DNA of 64,000 bases. Origin: Brachyhypopomus gauderio (taxonomy: Eukaryota; Chordata; Actinopteri; Gymnotiformes; Hypopomidae). Within the stretch, counting starts at the first letter, position 1. Each line of letters starts with the position of its first letter. The notes below the pieces were generated by a model that worked only from the letters and a program-made list of their open reading frames with translations, searched no databases and was not told the DNA's origin. This document shows positions 39,940-51,750 of the stretch, piece by piece. A program made the position numbers and the translations under genes. The DNA is taken from the NCBI RefSeq assembly GCF_052324685.1, contig NC_135224.1, positions 21,289,951-21,353,950 of the forward strand, read 5' to 3'.

Positions 39940-42667
39940 TACAGGTGACGGTCAACTCGATTCCATCTCCGTTTGGTCAAACGTTCATCAGATCGCGGTC
40001 AGCCCCGTCTGCTGCGGGACGTTAACTGCGCTTTAGGTGACGCACAAGATCTCAAATCAGTGAAGAGGCGGAGGTACTTCGTTTGACTCTGTGATGCAAC
40101 GTGTGCTCTTTTATCTTAACGTCTTTATCAGGGTGCCAATTTCCTGTTTCCTTTAAACCTTTTATCTTCACCTTTGCATTTTTTAAATTGTGAAATCCAG
40201 CGTGCTATTAATAGAAACGATGCACGTGAGGGCGAGACGCCTCAAGGCATGCTCTGCATTTTAAACGGAACAAAAATAGTCACAAATGCATAACAAAAAT
40301 GCCTTCTCGAGAATTCAGATTCAGAATTAATAGTCTTTAATGTTCGAATAATTTATAAGTTTCACAGTATAGGCTATAGTAATATATGGACATTTTCTTG
40401 CACGTGTTAATTTCAGCAGTTTTGTTTTTTGAAGGCCTGTCCGTCTGGTCTCACTGCTTCTGTAGGACACTTCTCACAGCTCATCTGAGATTAGGCAACT
40501 AGGTTTGGATCTCGTGGGTTTTAGTTCCTCTCATTAGTCCTTCTGCAACTTTCGCCCGTCATCACGCGCTGATTTGCAAATCAAACATACGTGTGGTAAA
40601 ATAGTTGGAAAATCGATATGAAAACTCGCGAGTGAGAGCAACGTTGTCGTAAAGGGACGTAGATCTCTGGGCCGTATGTTGTCGGGCCTTAGCCGAACCT
40701 TGATGACGGGGTTTGACCGCCGCCCCGGGCCACGTGGCGCAGTAAAAGTGCCGGGCCCAGATTGGTTTTTCCGGTGAATGATGACTTTGCCTGCGGTTAT
40801 GTCTTGGAGATCACAGTGTCATCAAGGTACGAAGGTTACACAATGATTGCTTTTGTACTGTTTTACTATAAATTTAGCTGCTATCAAAACAATCTGATAA
40901 AAAGAGTATTCTCAAAAATGACCTGCCCACTAAATCAGATTCAGTAATCAGTGATTTAAAACATAAAACCCTCCTCCTCTGCTCTATGGCCTAGCTGCTG
41001 TTTGACTGCAAGGTAGTCATGGAGTCAAGTAAAACAAAGTGGATAATGAAAAGGAACAGGTTGTGCCCCCGTCCTCTCCCGAGAGTAATTTCAGAAGTCA
41101 GAAACCACTTCGTCAAAAATGTGTGTAGAAACAGGTGGTGTGCGATAGTGCAGCGTCTGACATCACGCTCTGTTTGCGTCTGTCACTTCCTCAATGGGCA
41201 GCTTGTGTCTACTCTGTGCTTTTCTGGTACACCACAACGTTGCTGATGATGGCAACGGGCAATACAGTTACAAGTTCACAACACACACCATCCCGGAGAC
41301 CGCACCCTCCCACCGAACCGGTTGTTGCTAAAGGCCAGCAGGTGCACAGCATCAGGTGAGCTGGCCAGACATGTATCTAATGTGACCACACGTCCTGGTC
41401 AGATGATTCAAACACAGTGTTGGAGTGTGTCAGTCATATCTTTAGGTTGCCATCACCTGACTGAAACAGGACATGGTAACCAAGGCAATAGGGGGAAGTG
41501 GTAACAAAACACCCGTTGTCACGCTGTGATGTGGTCTTTGACTTTCAGTTGAGCAGTTTCCAGGGGATACCCAAACACCAGGCAGGCACTTTTCATGCAT
41601 CATCAGACAAGAAAATCAAATGATAAATGATAGAAATCCCCACAAGTGTATGAGTATTTGATTACACTATCAAAAAATCTAAACACATAGACTTCGTTTT
41701 ACGTTTTGTATTTATTCAGCATTTCAGAGAATAAGCAAGCAAAATACTACATATATATATATGTGCATCTCAACCAGTGAAATACCCAAATATTTAGCAT
41801 CAACAATAAATAGCCTCAACAACAATATTTAATATATTAAAACAATTATATAAGTTATTTAATTTATTGAACTCATAATATATCAGATGTATATAATGAT
41901 GTAAGCAGACTACAAAGAGCTTTAAATCAGTTTAAAGCTATATGTGATTCTTAAAGCAATTTTGTTTCCATACTTAATTACACACGTGTTTTCTCTTCAG
42001 GACAGACAAATGGATGGAGATCCCAATACGTTTATGATCAAATGAACAAAATTTGAAAACTTTGAAGAATGCCTTGAATCCACTGTGGACAGACACGAGC
42101 ACTCAGATGCGGCCTGCAGGCGAGACCTCTCGTGGCTGCTCGCTCCATGCAAGGGCCACTTCCTCTTCAATCAGTTGTTTTAGTTTTGGAGGAAAAAATT
42201 TCCTAGGTCACAATTTTTCCCTTCTGTCAGAGTATCTCTTTAAACCACTACACATTCAAATATATTATCTTCCCGTTCAACTGTTCAGTGTCTTATTGGT
42301 GATACATAGAGATTACTATGAGGACTATCCCATTAAGTAATAACTATCTCAGCAACTTTCCACTTTAGTTCAGGTGACTCAGCTCAAAGAGAAGCTTATT
42401 TAGCTCTGTATGTGAGTTCCTCGGATGCTTGTGTAGTGTTCCAGGACAGCGATGCAACAGATGTGTGTATCCCGGGCCAGCCCGTGTGTCGGAGTGGCTG
42501 CCATCAGCGGTCTACGTGTCCACACCGGCCTGGCAAGCCAAACCTAGGACTGGGTTCAGTCACACCAACTGGCGCTGAAAACCCTCGTCTGGACCCTCCT
42601 GCTGCGATCCTCAGAATCTAAAAAGATTCCTCATTTCGGCCTGGTCTCAGATCGCCGGCCACTCCAG
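39940..42667. other. rgs2-like promoter region and intergenic DNA
   Basis: No coding exon is supported. About 750 bp upstream of the rgs2-like ATG is a short GC-rich island (about 40690-40760, with ccgccgccccgggccacgtg). The interval 41030-41500 has open frames on the plus strand without recognised content. The part next to 42668 is presumably the 3' UTR of the following gene. Confidence 0.4.
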
Positions 42668-44028
42668 TCACACTTTGATCATGTTCGAGACCGATTCCAG
42701 GAGGGTTCGGTATAGGTCTGAACGGAGGAACCTGGGGTAGGAGTCCTTCTCCATCAGGCTGAAGACGATCTTCTGGGCATCGTCGAAGCACTTGGTGGTG
42801 GGGGCCTTGATGTTCTGTTTGATCAGCTCCCTGGTCTTATAGTCAATATTGATCTGCAGGACATTAAGAAATAGGAACAAGAAGCATGACACTTGTTTCT
42901 AAACAAACAATGCTCGATTGTGCCATCAATTCTGTCACCAATGACCCATGCATCTGTTTGATCATCTTCCAATTCTGCTGCCTCAGAATGAAGCGCATTT
43001 GCTTTGGCACTTTTATAACTCCATCGTTTGAGTTGAGGATTTGAGCTAGTCGAATGCTTTGAGAGCAACGGATGATGTGCGCAAATGCATTTTTTTTACC
43101 TCTTTAGGAGATTCTGTCTGGATGTAGCGCTCAAAAATCTTCTTGGCCCTGGAGTTGAGCCGAGAAGCAGACTTGATTTTCTTGTAGTCCTCACAGATCA
43201 CCCAGAATTCAATGTTCTCATCGCTGAACTCCGACTTGAGGAAGGCTTGGAAGGTCGCCATTCCATCTGCAGTTTGCAAGAGAGGGCAGGCATGGGTTGA
43301 TGTGAAGGAGGTGATGTATACGATAAACACACACCATCAGCGTGAAGCAAATATCTGTGCAAATATCTGAATAATTGTATGAATAGCACATGCAGATGTT
43401 TGGATTACCAACACAGTATTTCTGTTCCCTCTCTACATTTTATGTGCATCACCCATGAAACATTTGCATTGAGGAGAACATATTTTCATATGGACGAATT
43501 TGCATTCTTACAATAACTGTACAGTGATGTTTACATATGTGCTTATGATTGTTGCTAGGCAACAGTTGCCGCTAGGAAGAGCACAAATATGATCATCTCC
43601 TGGAGATCAGCTCGTGAAGGCATTCCACAGTGCTTACCTTTCGATCTAAGTAGAGTTTCCAGCGACTCGGACCACAGCAGGGTCTCGCCAGGGATGAGCC
43701 TGTTTGAAGAGGAGAGCATGAGTGGATGAGCGGTGTGAATAATAATGCAAAAAGAAAATAATGCAAAAAGAAAATGACATTACACTCACTTCTCTGCCAC
43801 GGAGGATTTCACAAACTTGTACTGAAACCGCCACTTGAGGTCTTTTCTCCTGTAGTAAAGAAGCGTTTTAGTTGAAGCAGAACATCGCAGAAAGAATACA
43901 TGAAGGTTTCAGGTTCATGTACCGAAGCTCAGAAAGAAAGAAATAATCCATCCATCCCCTGCTTACTGAGTTTGTAGTGGCCTCTCTTCCTTGCTCTCTT
44001 CCTTGCTCATGGTCAGTAAGCTTGGCAT
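42668..44028 (-). CDS. rgs13: R4-family regulator of G-protein signalling, RGS13/RGS1-like
   Basis: Five coding exons, read downward: 44028-43967 (MPSLLTMSKEESKEERP), 43849-43790, 43699-43638, 43266-43100 (167 bp), 42853-42668 (stop 42668-42670). The sum is 537 bp, 178 aa. The RGS core reads FLKSEFSDENIEFWVICEDY, then SRAKKIFERYIQTESPKEIN and CFDDAQKIVFSLMEKDSYPR. The blocks SDENI, SRAKK, YIQ.SP and AQKIV favour RGS13 (SDENIQFW, SRAKKLYKIYIQPQSPRE, AQKIVYMHMERDSYPRF). IKAPTTKCFDDAQK and LMEKDSYPRFL resemble RGS1. Position between the rgs21 and rgs2-like genes allows either. A second in-frame ATG six codons in (MSKEES) could be the real start. Family certain, paralogue uncertain. Confidence 0.75.
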
Positions 44029-47000
44029 GTTTCTACCGTGTTCGGGCTTGACCTTGTGGAAGCGACGACGTGGATGTACCGTTAGCTATCGCGGGTTATG
44101 AACGGGAGCTTCTGTGCCGCCCACTTATATATGTCATCAACTTCTACGTATGAAACCGCAAACTGAAAGAGGAACTCTGGGGTGACGCTAGTTTGCTGGT
44201 TTGGACTGGTGCAGTTTTGCTCTCTTGTGTGTTGAGTTGCAAGTGCAGATGCAAATCTGGCAGTGGAAACTTCAGTGATAGATAAATTCTTACCTCAGGG
44301 CTTTTAAATGAGGTCTGTAGGTTAGCAAAATGCAATGTGGCTTCCTTTTGTAAGCACAGATGTAATCACAATGAAATTGTGTGTTGTTAGCATTACTTAA
44401 GCTACACAGTAAGCATGTTAACATTGAAAACGTCAGGTGGCAGATATGTCCAGCTGTATATAAAGTAATAAATGTGATAGGTCAGGGTTAGGGTTTAGAG
44501 TTTAGGGTTAGTGGTAGGGTTAGGCCTATTTGAAGAAAACAATGTATTGATGCTCCATGTACAGGAAACCACAACACATCTGAATGAACTGAACAAAGGT
44601 GTAAGAATGCACTCAGACATTTGACAAACACGGTGAACAAGAGGTTTTATAGAATGAGGTCAACTTAGGATAACTGAACAAGTGTCTTCAGTGAACTCCA
44701 TTAGTAAGGAAGCCATCCTGCTGACATAGGCGTCTTCGTAGGTTTCTGGTTTACCATGTAAATGCAATACCTGGCCTGGTTTTATGCTGTTGGGCATAGC
44801 AAACACACACAGGGCTTCATCCTTAGCTGGGCAATTAGTTAACCCTAACTCTAGACCAGGTCTGTACTAGGATGTTAACCGTGCAGTGATATGTCTGTAG
44901 CTGAACAGATTTGCTGTGTGACTTCAAGACTTCTTTGAATGCTGTTTCAGAACTGCTGACCACAAGCCATCTAAAGGCGAAACCAATAACCATTCACTGG
45001 AATTGGAGGGATTTTTTTTCTCCCTTGAGCACTCTTTGATCTTATCTACTGTACAGAGAGTCAAGAACTTTCTTGGGAATGTTGTTGCATCCTGAGGGAT
45101 GTTACCAGACAGTGTCTGAAAGTCCCTGTCACTAGTCTCACTTCCCCTTTTCTCCCAGGTCACATGAATTTTCAGACCTGCCATTTTTTTTTTAGATCAA
45201 GCTAAATGTCTTTTTCAATATGACTGGTCAGGAGAATAAACAAACCTGGCAAATTCCAAAGGATCACACTTATGCAAATGTCTCACAGGTATCAGTTACA
45301 GTACATGGCGTTCAAACATCACAAAAGAAAATGGCTCCCGAGTGTTTGATGACAAAAGTCAGAACATTGAGTACTTTTCAGCAAAGCAGAATTATGCTGT
45401 ATCTAAAATGCAAATGGATAAGTCCAAACAAACTCCCTGCCCTGTACCACAGTGTATACCTGCAGATATGAAATATATCCTTCAAAGTAAAAGTCATGGT
45501 CTAGGATACATTGATACCAGTGGACTCACAGGAAACTGCATTCAGGACTGCACTAAAAACTCTCAAAGTTTTTTGTTATGTTTTTTTCTCCCTGGGGAGG
45601 AAGACACATGTGGTTGAATTCTAGTCTTGTGAGGCTGAAATAGTCCATTTCCCCAATGTAAAGGGAATGAGGTAACTCTATTTTTGTGCACTTAACACCC
45701 ACAGGGACATTAGGGGCCCATGCAGTGTCTTTTGTGAAGGTGGACAAATTTGCTGTAGTTGTAGCTGACTTGTGTGAGCTCTGTGATGGCAATTTATTTT
45801 ACATTCCTGTAGAGCCCCAAGGACCCAAAATGAAACATCATTGGCCTTTGATAATGCCTCATAAGCCAGCACATACTATAAAAGTAGTGTTGGGATCCAC
45901 TGTTTTCAGAATGTACCCTATAAATAGCTTCAAACTAAACTCCTACTATTTTGCTCATGTTGTTGCCGATTTGCCTTTGTATCCCCATATGTGCACGTGA
46001 ACCTGAGGTAGGTAACATTAATCCAAACCTTTCCCCACAGCTCTTCAGCAAGCTGGTGGGCAGGGTCATGGCCCGCCCGTTGTTTTCAAATAGGCCTGTT
46101 TAAAAAATGGACCAATGGTACAAACAGAGAAAGGTCAAGACCAATGGTACAAACAGTACAGACAGGAAATCTGCCCACTTATTTGGTTTCAGACCGATGT
46201 CTAGCAAGTTTGACACGAGAGCATAAAAATAGTTCTCCACATATGCATATTTAATCATTAGCATACAGTCATGGGATAGATTTATGACACGGTGATTAAT
46301 GGTATTATGCATCTTTGAAGCTACTTTTCATTGAAATGACACGGCATGGAATCATTTGTAGAATGATTAACCGTAGCATCTAGTAATATTGATTGAGTGC
46401 TCCAATATTTTTTTGTGGCAATGTTTAAATGCACTTACGTTAAATAGCATACTCCAGTTCTGATATGTATGTAACCTACTTACTTGAAAAGGGAAAATGA
46501 AACAATGTTTACATATTTAAAGATGTGTATGGAAGGTTTGAAACTTTCCACTTGCTGCCTTTTGTGGGTATTGGCCTACGAACAGTGCGGTTTGGATGGC
46601 AGCGCGACTTCTAAAATAATACCCCGTAAACAAACAAAATGTACCTTAAACAAAACAAGCGGTTCACGAGGACACATGACACATGACGCACGTCCTCAGT
46701 TCATTTATGCAGCAATGAAAGCGGCTATGAGGTGAAGAGGAAGTGCCGAACGACTCACTGTAAGGTTGAGCATTCACACATTAGGACATTGCATTCAAAT
46801 CGCGACAGAAAGGAAGAGCGCGTTGAAAATAAAACCGCCAATGTTAGTCAGACTGTCTGGTCTGGTTTCAGGGTTACACGCTTGCAGAATCTGTTCTGAG
46901 CGGTTTGCACAGGAAAAAGACAGTTGAGAACATTAATAAAACCGGAAACGGGATTAAGAGTAGGCAGATACTCACGTAGTGGGTGGCTACTTGCTTTTAA

Positions 47001-48285
47001 TATTATTTTCATCGCATCAAATTAAGAATAAGTGATATAGCAATGTTTGTGCAATGACTGACTGAAACTTACTCTGGTGAAGGAAATTTGACACTTTTCT
47101 GCTTTGACATGCCTGCATATTTTAGAATAGTTTGCATTCCATTAGCAGAGCTACCCAAAGTCATGCTGTTTGAAAGCAGCACTATTGTTCAGTCTAGAAT
47201 TGTTTGTGTTCTTGTGTTTTGCATTAGACTCCTGGTTTGTCTTCTGTTCCTGGAATATGAATTACAGAATGCCTGCTGTTTTAGGGGCCTTCAAAGGTGT
47301 TTTGATAGTCAATTCAAAACCGGTTTGTTTGCATATTAATGCGCACAAATTGTAATATAAAAATTGAAAGTTCCTATTAAAAATGAGAAGACAGACATTT
47401 TCGCTTTCATTGTGCAGTTATGCTGTTTTTTTCTCCAAGAGGGAAGCAGACAAACTGTGAGAATATGCATGAGAATATGCTTTTCATAAGCGAAAGAACT
47501 CCAATCAGAGGCATTTAACAACGGAAGTTTGTGAATTCCCTGAGTAGTTTCAATTTTTCTGTTGTTTTACCACGATTCTCTTATGTCTCTTATTCTCTTG
47601 AAAGTCTCAGGTGAAAAAAGTATTCAATGAAGCAGACCAATCAAATGAGACATCCTTGGGAGAAGATTTGAGCCACGTTGATTAAAAGGGAGAGGAAATC
47701 AACCATACTGGTCTTGGCCAGTGTCATGCAAAGGTGTAAAGCACACAGATCAACAACGCTGTGAGGAGAGGAGATGTCTGAGGATATTGAGGAGAAGGTG
47801 GTGAAAGCCCATCAGTCTGTGGAATATCTACAAGACCATCTCCATCCATCCACTGTAGGATACTGGAATGGCTTTAAGCACAACATCACTTAGGACCCCC
47901 ACCACCTCAGTACCAAATTCTTATGTAATTAATAGGCTCGTCACGATATCTTGGTGCTCTTGGGGGCCCCCTAGTTGCGTGGAGGACACTCAGCATCTGT
48001 GCAACTCTGCACATAAGTGGATGACCATCAAAACCTACACAATCTGGCCACAATCCTACCCACAGTCACGGGCACCTTGTTTGGAGAATGGTCACCAGTG
48101 CATATAAAAAGAAGAACCTCCCATTGTTTTATTAGAAAACAATGACCACGTTTGGATGGTTCACAAACGTTCAAGCAGCACTGTATATGATGTCAAGTCC
48201 AGTCAAGCCACGTAGTGGAGTATGGTTTCTTTCAGGGGCAGTATGAAAGACAGGATGTTCAAATATCAGCTTGTGCAGAGAGATA
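44029..48285. other. Long intergenic region, no RGS1 exon found
   Basis: In mammals another RGS gene (RGS1) sits in this interval, but no RGS box motif was found on either strand. Short open frames near 44924-45184 (-) and 45342-46000 (+) show no recognised domain. The interval 47590-48190 carries moderately open but unrecognised sequence. Confidence 0.4.
44482..44525. repeat. Degenerate telomere-like repeat
   Basis: About seven irregular copies of GGTTAGGGTTTAG-type sequence. Too short and too diverged to be a recent telomeric insertion. Confidence 0.6.
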
Positions 48286-48623
48286 GTTGTGTTCGAAATA
48301 AATATGTTTGCATACTATTTGCATACAGATTGGGCCCCAGATCATTATGCAGAATGCAAGCAAAATGAAGGTTTTCAGTGCGAAAGATACGACCAGAGCC
48401 GTCTTCAAGGTGTAATCTCCTGCATCCCATTGCCAGAAGCTCTTTCACAAGTGGGCGGTACCTTCATAGGTTCGTGTGACCATACTATGCAAATCATAGT
48501 ATGGTTTGCATTTGTCAAATAGGGGATAGAGTGTTGCATAGTAAGGTACTAGGATGTAACTTACAATATGAGTGCAGTATGCAGTATGTAGTATGTAGTA
48601 TGCAGCTATACTGAACATAGCCT
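48286..48623. mobile_element. Diverged copy of the 347-bp MITE family
   Basis: It begins gttgtgttcgaaata and contains tgcatactatttgcatac, gggccccagatcattatgca and, near the end, gtatgcagtatgtagtatg. The order and spacing parallel the copy at 33896-34242, but identity is lower and the right end is eroded (tgaacatagcc). Confidence 0.68.
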
Positions 48624-49796
48624 GGGTCGCCACCTTTAATGTGGATGCATAAAGGACATGCCCCCCCCCCCCCCCCCCCCCCCCACCCCAGCACTATCAC
48701 TCACACCTTCACTCACAGTACATTAAAAATAATCTGACTCTGATATTACAATGCCATTATGAATGATAATTCTTTATTATCGAAAGAATGATAATTTGTT
48801 ATCGTACATCGAAATACATAAAATATGAAGTGCTTTATTCCACGAAACGGAAGTAGAGATGTCTGCATATTAATTTGCGCACGTGTCACGCGTTACACGT
48901 GTCACACGTTACACCTGTCCTCGTCTTGTTTGTGTTAGCGTCCTGAAATTGAAAGTAAAAGACGTGCTCGCCTCGATTGGCATCCTGCTTCGTCCCTTGC
49001 ACGTTGTGGAGTGACACGTGATGCCTTCACACCAGAGGCGTCACGAGGACTCTTTTCTGTGCACGACAGGTGTTCGGAGGAGGAGCTTAAGAGACAATGA
49101 GGAAGACCAACTGGTGGGAGCTTTCCACCCTCATGGCCAAAGGTGGGGTGGAGGAGGCGGGGCCTGAGACGAAGAAGTGGGAGGAGAGAGCAGGGATGGT
49201 CTTCTCGGAGGTCCGTGCCCCAGTCTTGTTCATGAGAGGGTTATACCTGCCAGGATGTGGACTCTTTTACAGAGCCCAAGGAGGACCAGCCCTCTGACCA
49301 GGACTGGTACAACCACTAACTGCGGAAGACGCTGGCCGTCACTGCGGTCCAGAATCCTGGTCCTTACATGATGGAGCCGCTGGATGGGCCTGCTACTTCA
49401 GTGTTGTGCGAGTGTGCTTATGTCAGATACTGTTGAAAAGCCGCAAGTTTCTGTAAGTAGGGCAAAGATGACGTGTAGTCACATTCAGCATGCCTGCCAT
49501 TCATACTGTATCTATATTTTGATGACAGCTTCATACACTCTTGGAGTTTTGTTAACCAGCTTCATGAAGCAGCACCTTTGATGCGTTACCATTCATCCTG
49601 AGACCTTCTCACACATGCAGAGCACTTGTAGAGCGAGGAACTAAAGTTCTAAAATAAGGTGAGGGTGCACCTTTCCCAAATTATATTGCCTTATATAGAA
49701 AATTAAGCTTAATGTTTTTGTTTTTAAGAACAAACAGCTGGCAATGCAACAAAAGAGTCAAGAACTGACATAACAGAACAGCAGAATGAGCTTCTC
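48624..49796. other. Intergenic, with a poly-C tract and exon-like stretch
   Basis: A run of about 24 C lies at 48661-48684. Around 49097-49400 the plus strand has open segments (ETKKWEERAGMVFSEV, and in another frame FTEPKEDQPSDQDWYNH and AVQNPGPYMMEPLDG) that look coding-like but are out of frame with each other and unrecognised. This may be a pseudogene. Confidence 0.3.
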
Positions 49797-51380
49797 AACA
49801 GTCACTATAGTAGACCATCTCTCTTCTCAACAGTCACTATAGTAGACCATCTCTCTTCTCAACAGTCACTTTAGTAGACCATCTCTTCTCAACAGTTACT
49901 ATAGTAGACCATCTCTTCTTAACAATCACTATAGTAGACCATCTCTTCTTAACAGTCACTATAGTAGACCATCTCTTCTCAACAGTCACTATAGTAGACC
50001 ATCTCTCTTCTCAACAGTCACTATAGTAGACCATCTCTTCTCAACAGTCACTATAGTAGACCATCTCTTCTCAACAGTCACTATAGCAGACCATCTCTTC
50101 TTAACAGTCACTATAGTAGACCATCTCTCCTTAACAGTCACTATAGTAGACCATCTCTCCTTAACAGTCACTATAGTATACCATCTCTTCTCAACAGTCA
50201 CTATAGTAGACCATCTCTTCTCAACAGTTACTATAGTAGACCATCTCTCTTCTCAACAGTCACTATAGTAGACCATCTCTTCTCAACAGTTACTATAGTA
50301 GACCATCTCTTCTCAACAGTTACTATAGTAGACCATCTCTTCTTAACAGTCACTATAGTAGACCATCTCTTCTTAACAGTCACTATAGTAGACCATCTCT
50401 CTCCTTAACAGTCACTATAGTAGACCATCTCTCCTTAACAGTCACTATAGTAGACCATCTCTTCTCAACAGTCACTATAGTAGACCATCTCTTCTCAACA
50501 GTTACTATAGTAGACCATCTCTTCTTAACAGTCACTATAGTAGACCATCTCTTCTTAACAGTCACTATAGTAGACCATCTCTCTCCTTAACAGTCACTAT
50601 AGTAGACCATCTCTTCTTAACAGTCACTATAGTAGACCATCTCTTCTTAACAGTCACTATAGTAGACCATCTCTCTCCTTAACAGTCACTATAGTAGACC
50701 ATCTCTTCTCAACAGTCACTATAGTAGACCATCTCTTCTCAACAGTTACTATAGTAGACCATCTCTTCTTAACAGTCACTATAGTAGACCATCTCTTCTT
50801 AACAGTCACTATAGTAGACCATCTCTATCCTTAACAGTCACTATAGTAGACCATCTCTCCTTAACAGTCACTATAGTAGACCATCTCTCTTCTTAACAGT
50901 CACTATAGTAGACCATCTCTTCTGAACAGTCACTATAGTAGACCATCTCTCTTCTTAATAGTCACTATAGTAGACCATCTCTCTTCTGAACGGTCACTAT
51001 AGTAGACCATCTCTCTTCTCAACATTCACTATAGTAGACCATCTCTCTTCTGAACGGTCACTATAGTAGACCATCTCTTTTCTCAACATTCACTATAGTA
51101 GACCATCTCTTCTTAACAGTCACTATAGTAGACCATCTCTCTTCTTAATAGTCACTATAGTAGACCATCTCTTCTTAACAGTCACTATAGTAGACCATCT
51201 CTCTTCTTAATAGTCACTATAGTAGACAATCTCTCTTCTTAATAGTCACTATAGTAGACCATCTCTCTTCTTAATAGTCACTATAGTAGACCGTCTCTTC
51301 TTAACAGTCACTATAGTAGACCGTCTCTTCTCAACAGTCACTATAGTAGACCATCTCTCCTCTCAATAGTCAATATAGTG
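49797..51380. repeat. 1.6-kb satellite/minisatellite of 30-32 bp units
   Basis: About fifty copies of aacagtcactatagtagacc followed by atctcttctt or length variants (atctctcttctc). Variants differ at a few positions (cagtcact/cagttact, ttctc/ttctt/ctcctt) and are themselves arranged in longer blocks, most clearly at 50190-50830, indicating higher-order duplication. The array ends about 100 bp before a LINE fragment. Confidence 0.95.
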
Positions 51381-51474
51381 GACAATTGTCTTTTATTATT
51401 TTCCCCATGATAGATTAAGTACGCAACCTAACCTTGTACCTTGTTTTTTTGCACAGAATAATTTTTCGTAATGT

Positions 51475-51750
51475 CATGACTCTTCTACAACACGGTTTGG
51501 TATGCCGCTGTTGCTGCCAAGGACGGGGACAGACAGCAGTGCATCATCAACTCTGCTGACAGAGTGTCTGGCTGTAACGTGCCGGTTCTCCACGACCTGC
51601 GTAACTCCAGAACCCCGAAGGGAGCAGGTGAGTTCTTGTCCAACTCCTCACACCGTGGACATGAACTCTTTAAAACAGCTCTCTCTGGTAAGAGACTTGT
51701 CTGTTCTGAACAAAAACTCTCAACAAGCAAGAAGCTCAGTTTTTCCTAAA
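51475..51750 (+). mobile_element. Non-LTR retrotransposon (LINE) ORF2 C-terminal fragment
   Basis: A continuous frame reads NTVWYAAVAAKDGDRQQCII, NSADRVSGCNVPVL and LSNSSHRGHELFKTALSG, ending at a stop. The pattern FY..W..A...D..R...I...A...GC..P.L.DL...R, then H..H.LF..L.SG.R, is the C-terminal tail that follows reverse transcriptase in many fish LINEs. The rest of the element is missing, consistent with 5' truncation plus later loss. Confidence 0.72.

Noticed and set aside
44482-44525. Interstitial telomere marking a chromosome fusion
   Set aside because: Only about seven degenerate units and no orientation change in flanking genes; too weak to support a fusion.
44924-46000. Several 80-100 aa ORFs as genes in the expected RGS1 slot
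   Set aside because: None contains an RGS box or other known motif, and they overlap in opposing frames.
49797-51380. CRISPR-like array of regularly spaced repeats
   Set aside because: The whole unit repeats without unique spacers, in a eukaryotic genome. It is a minisatellite.
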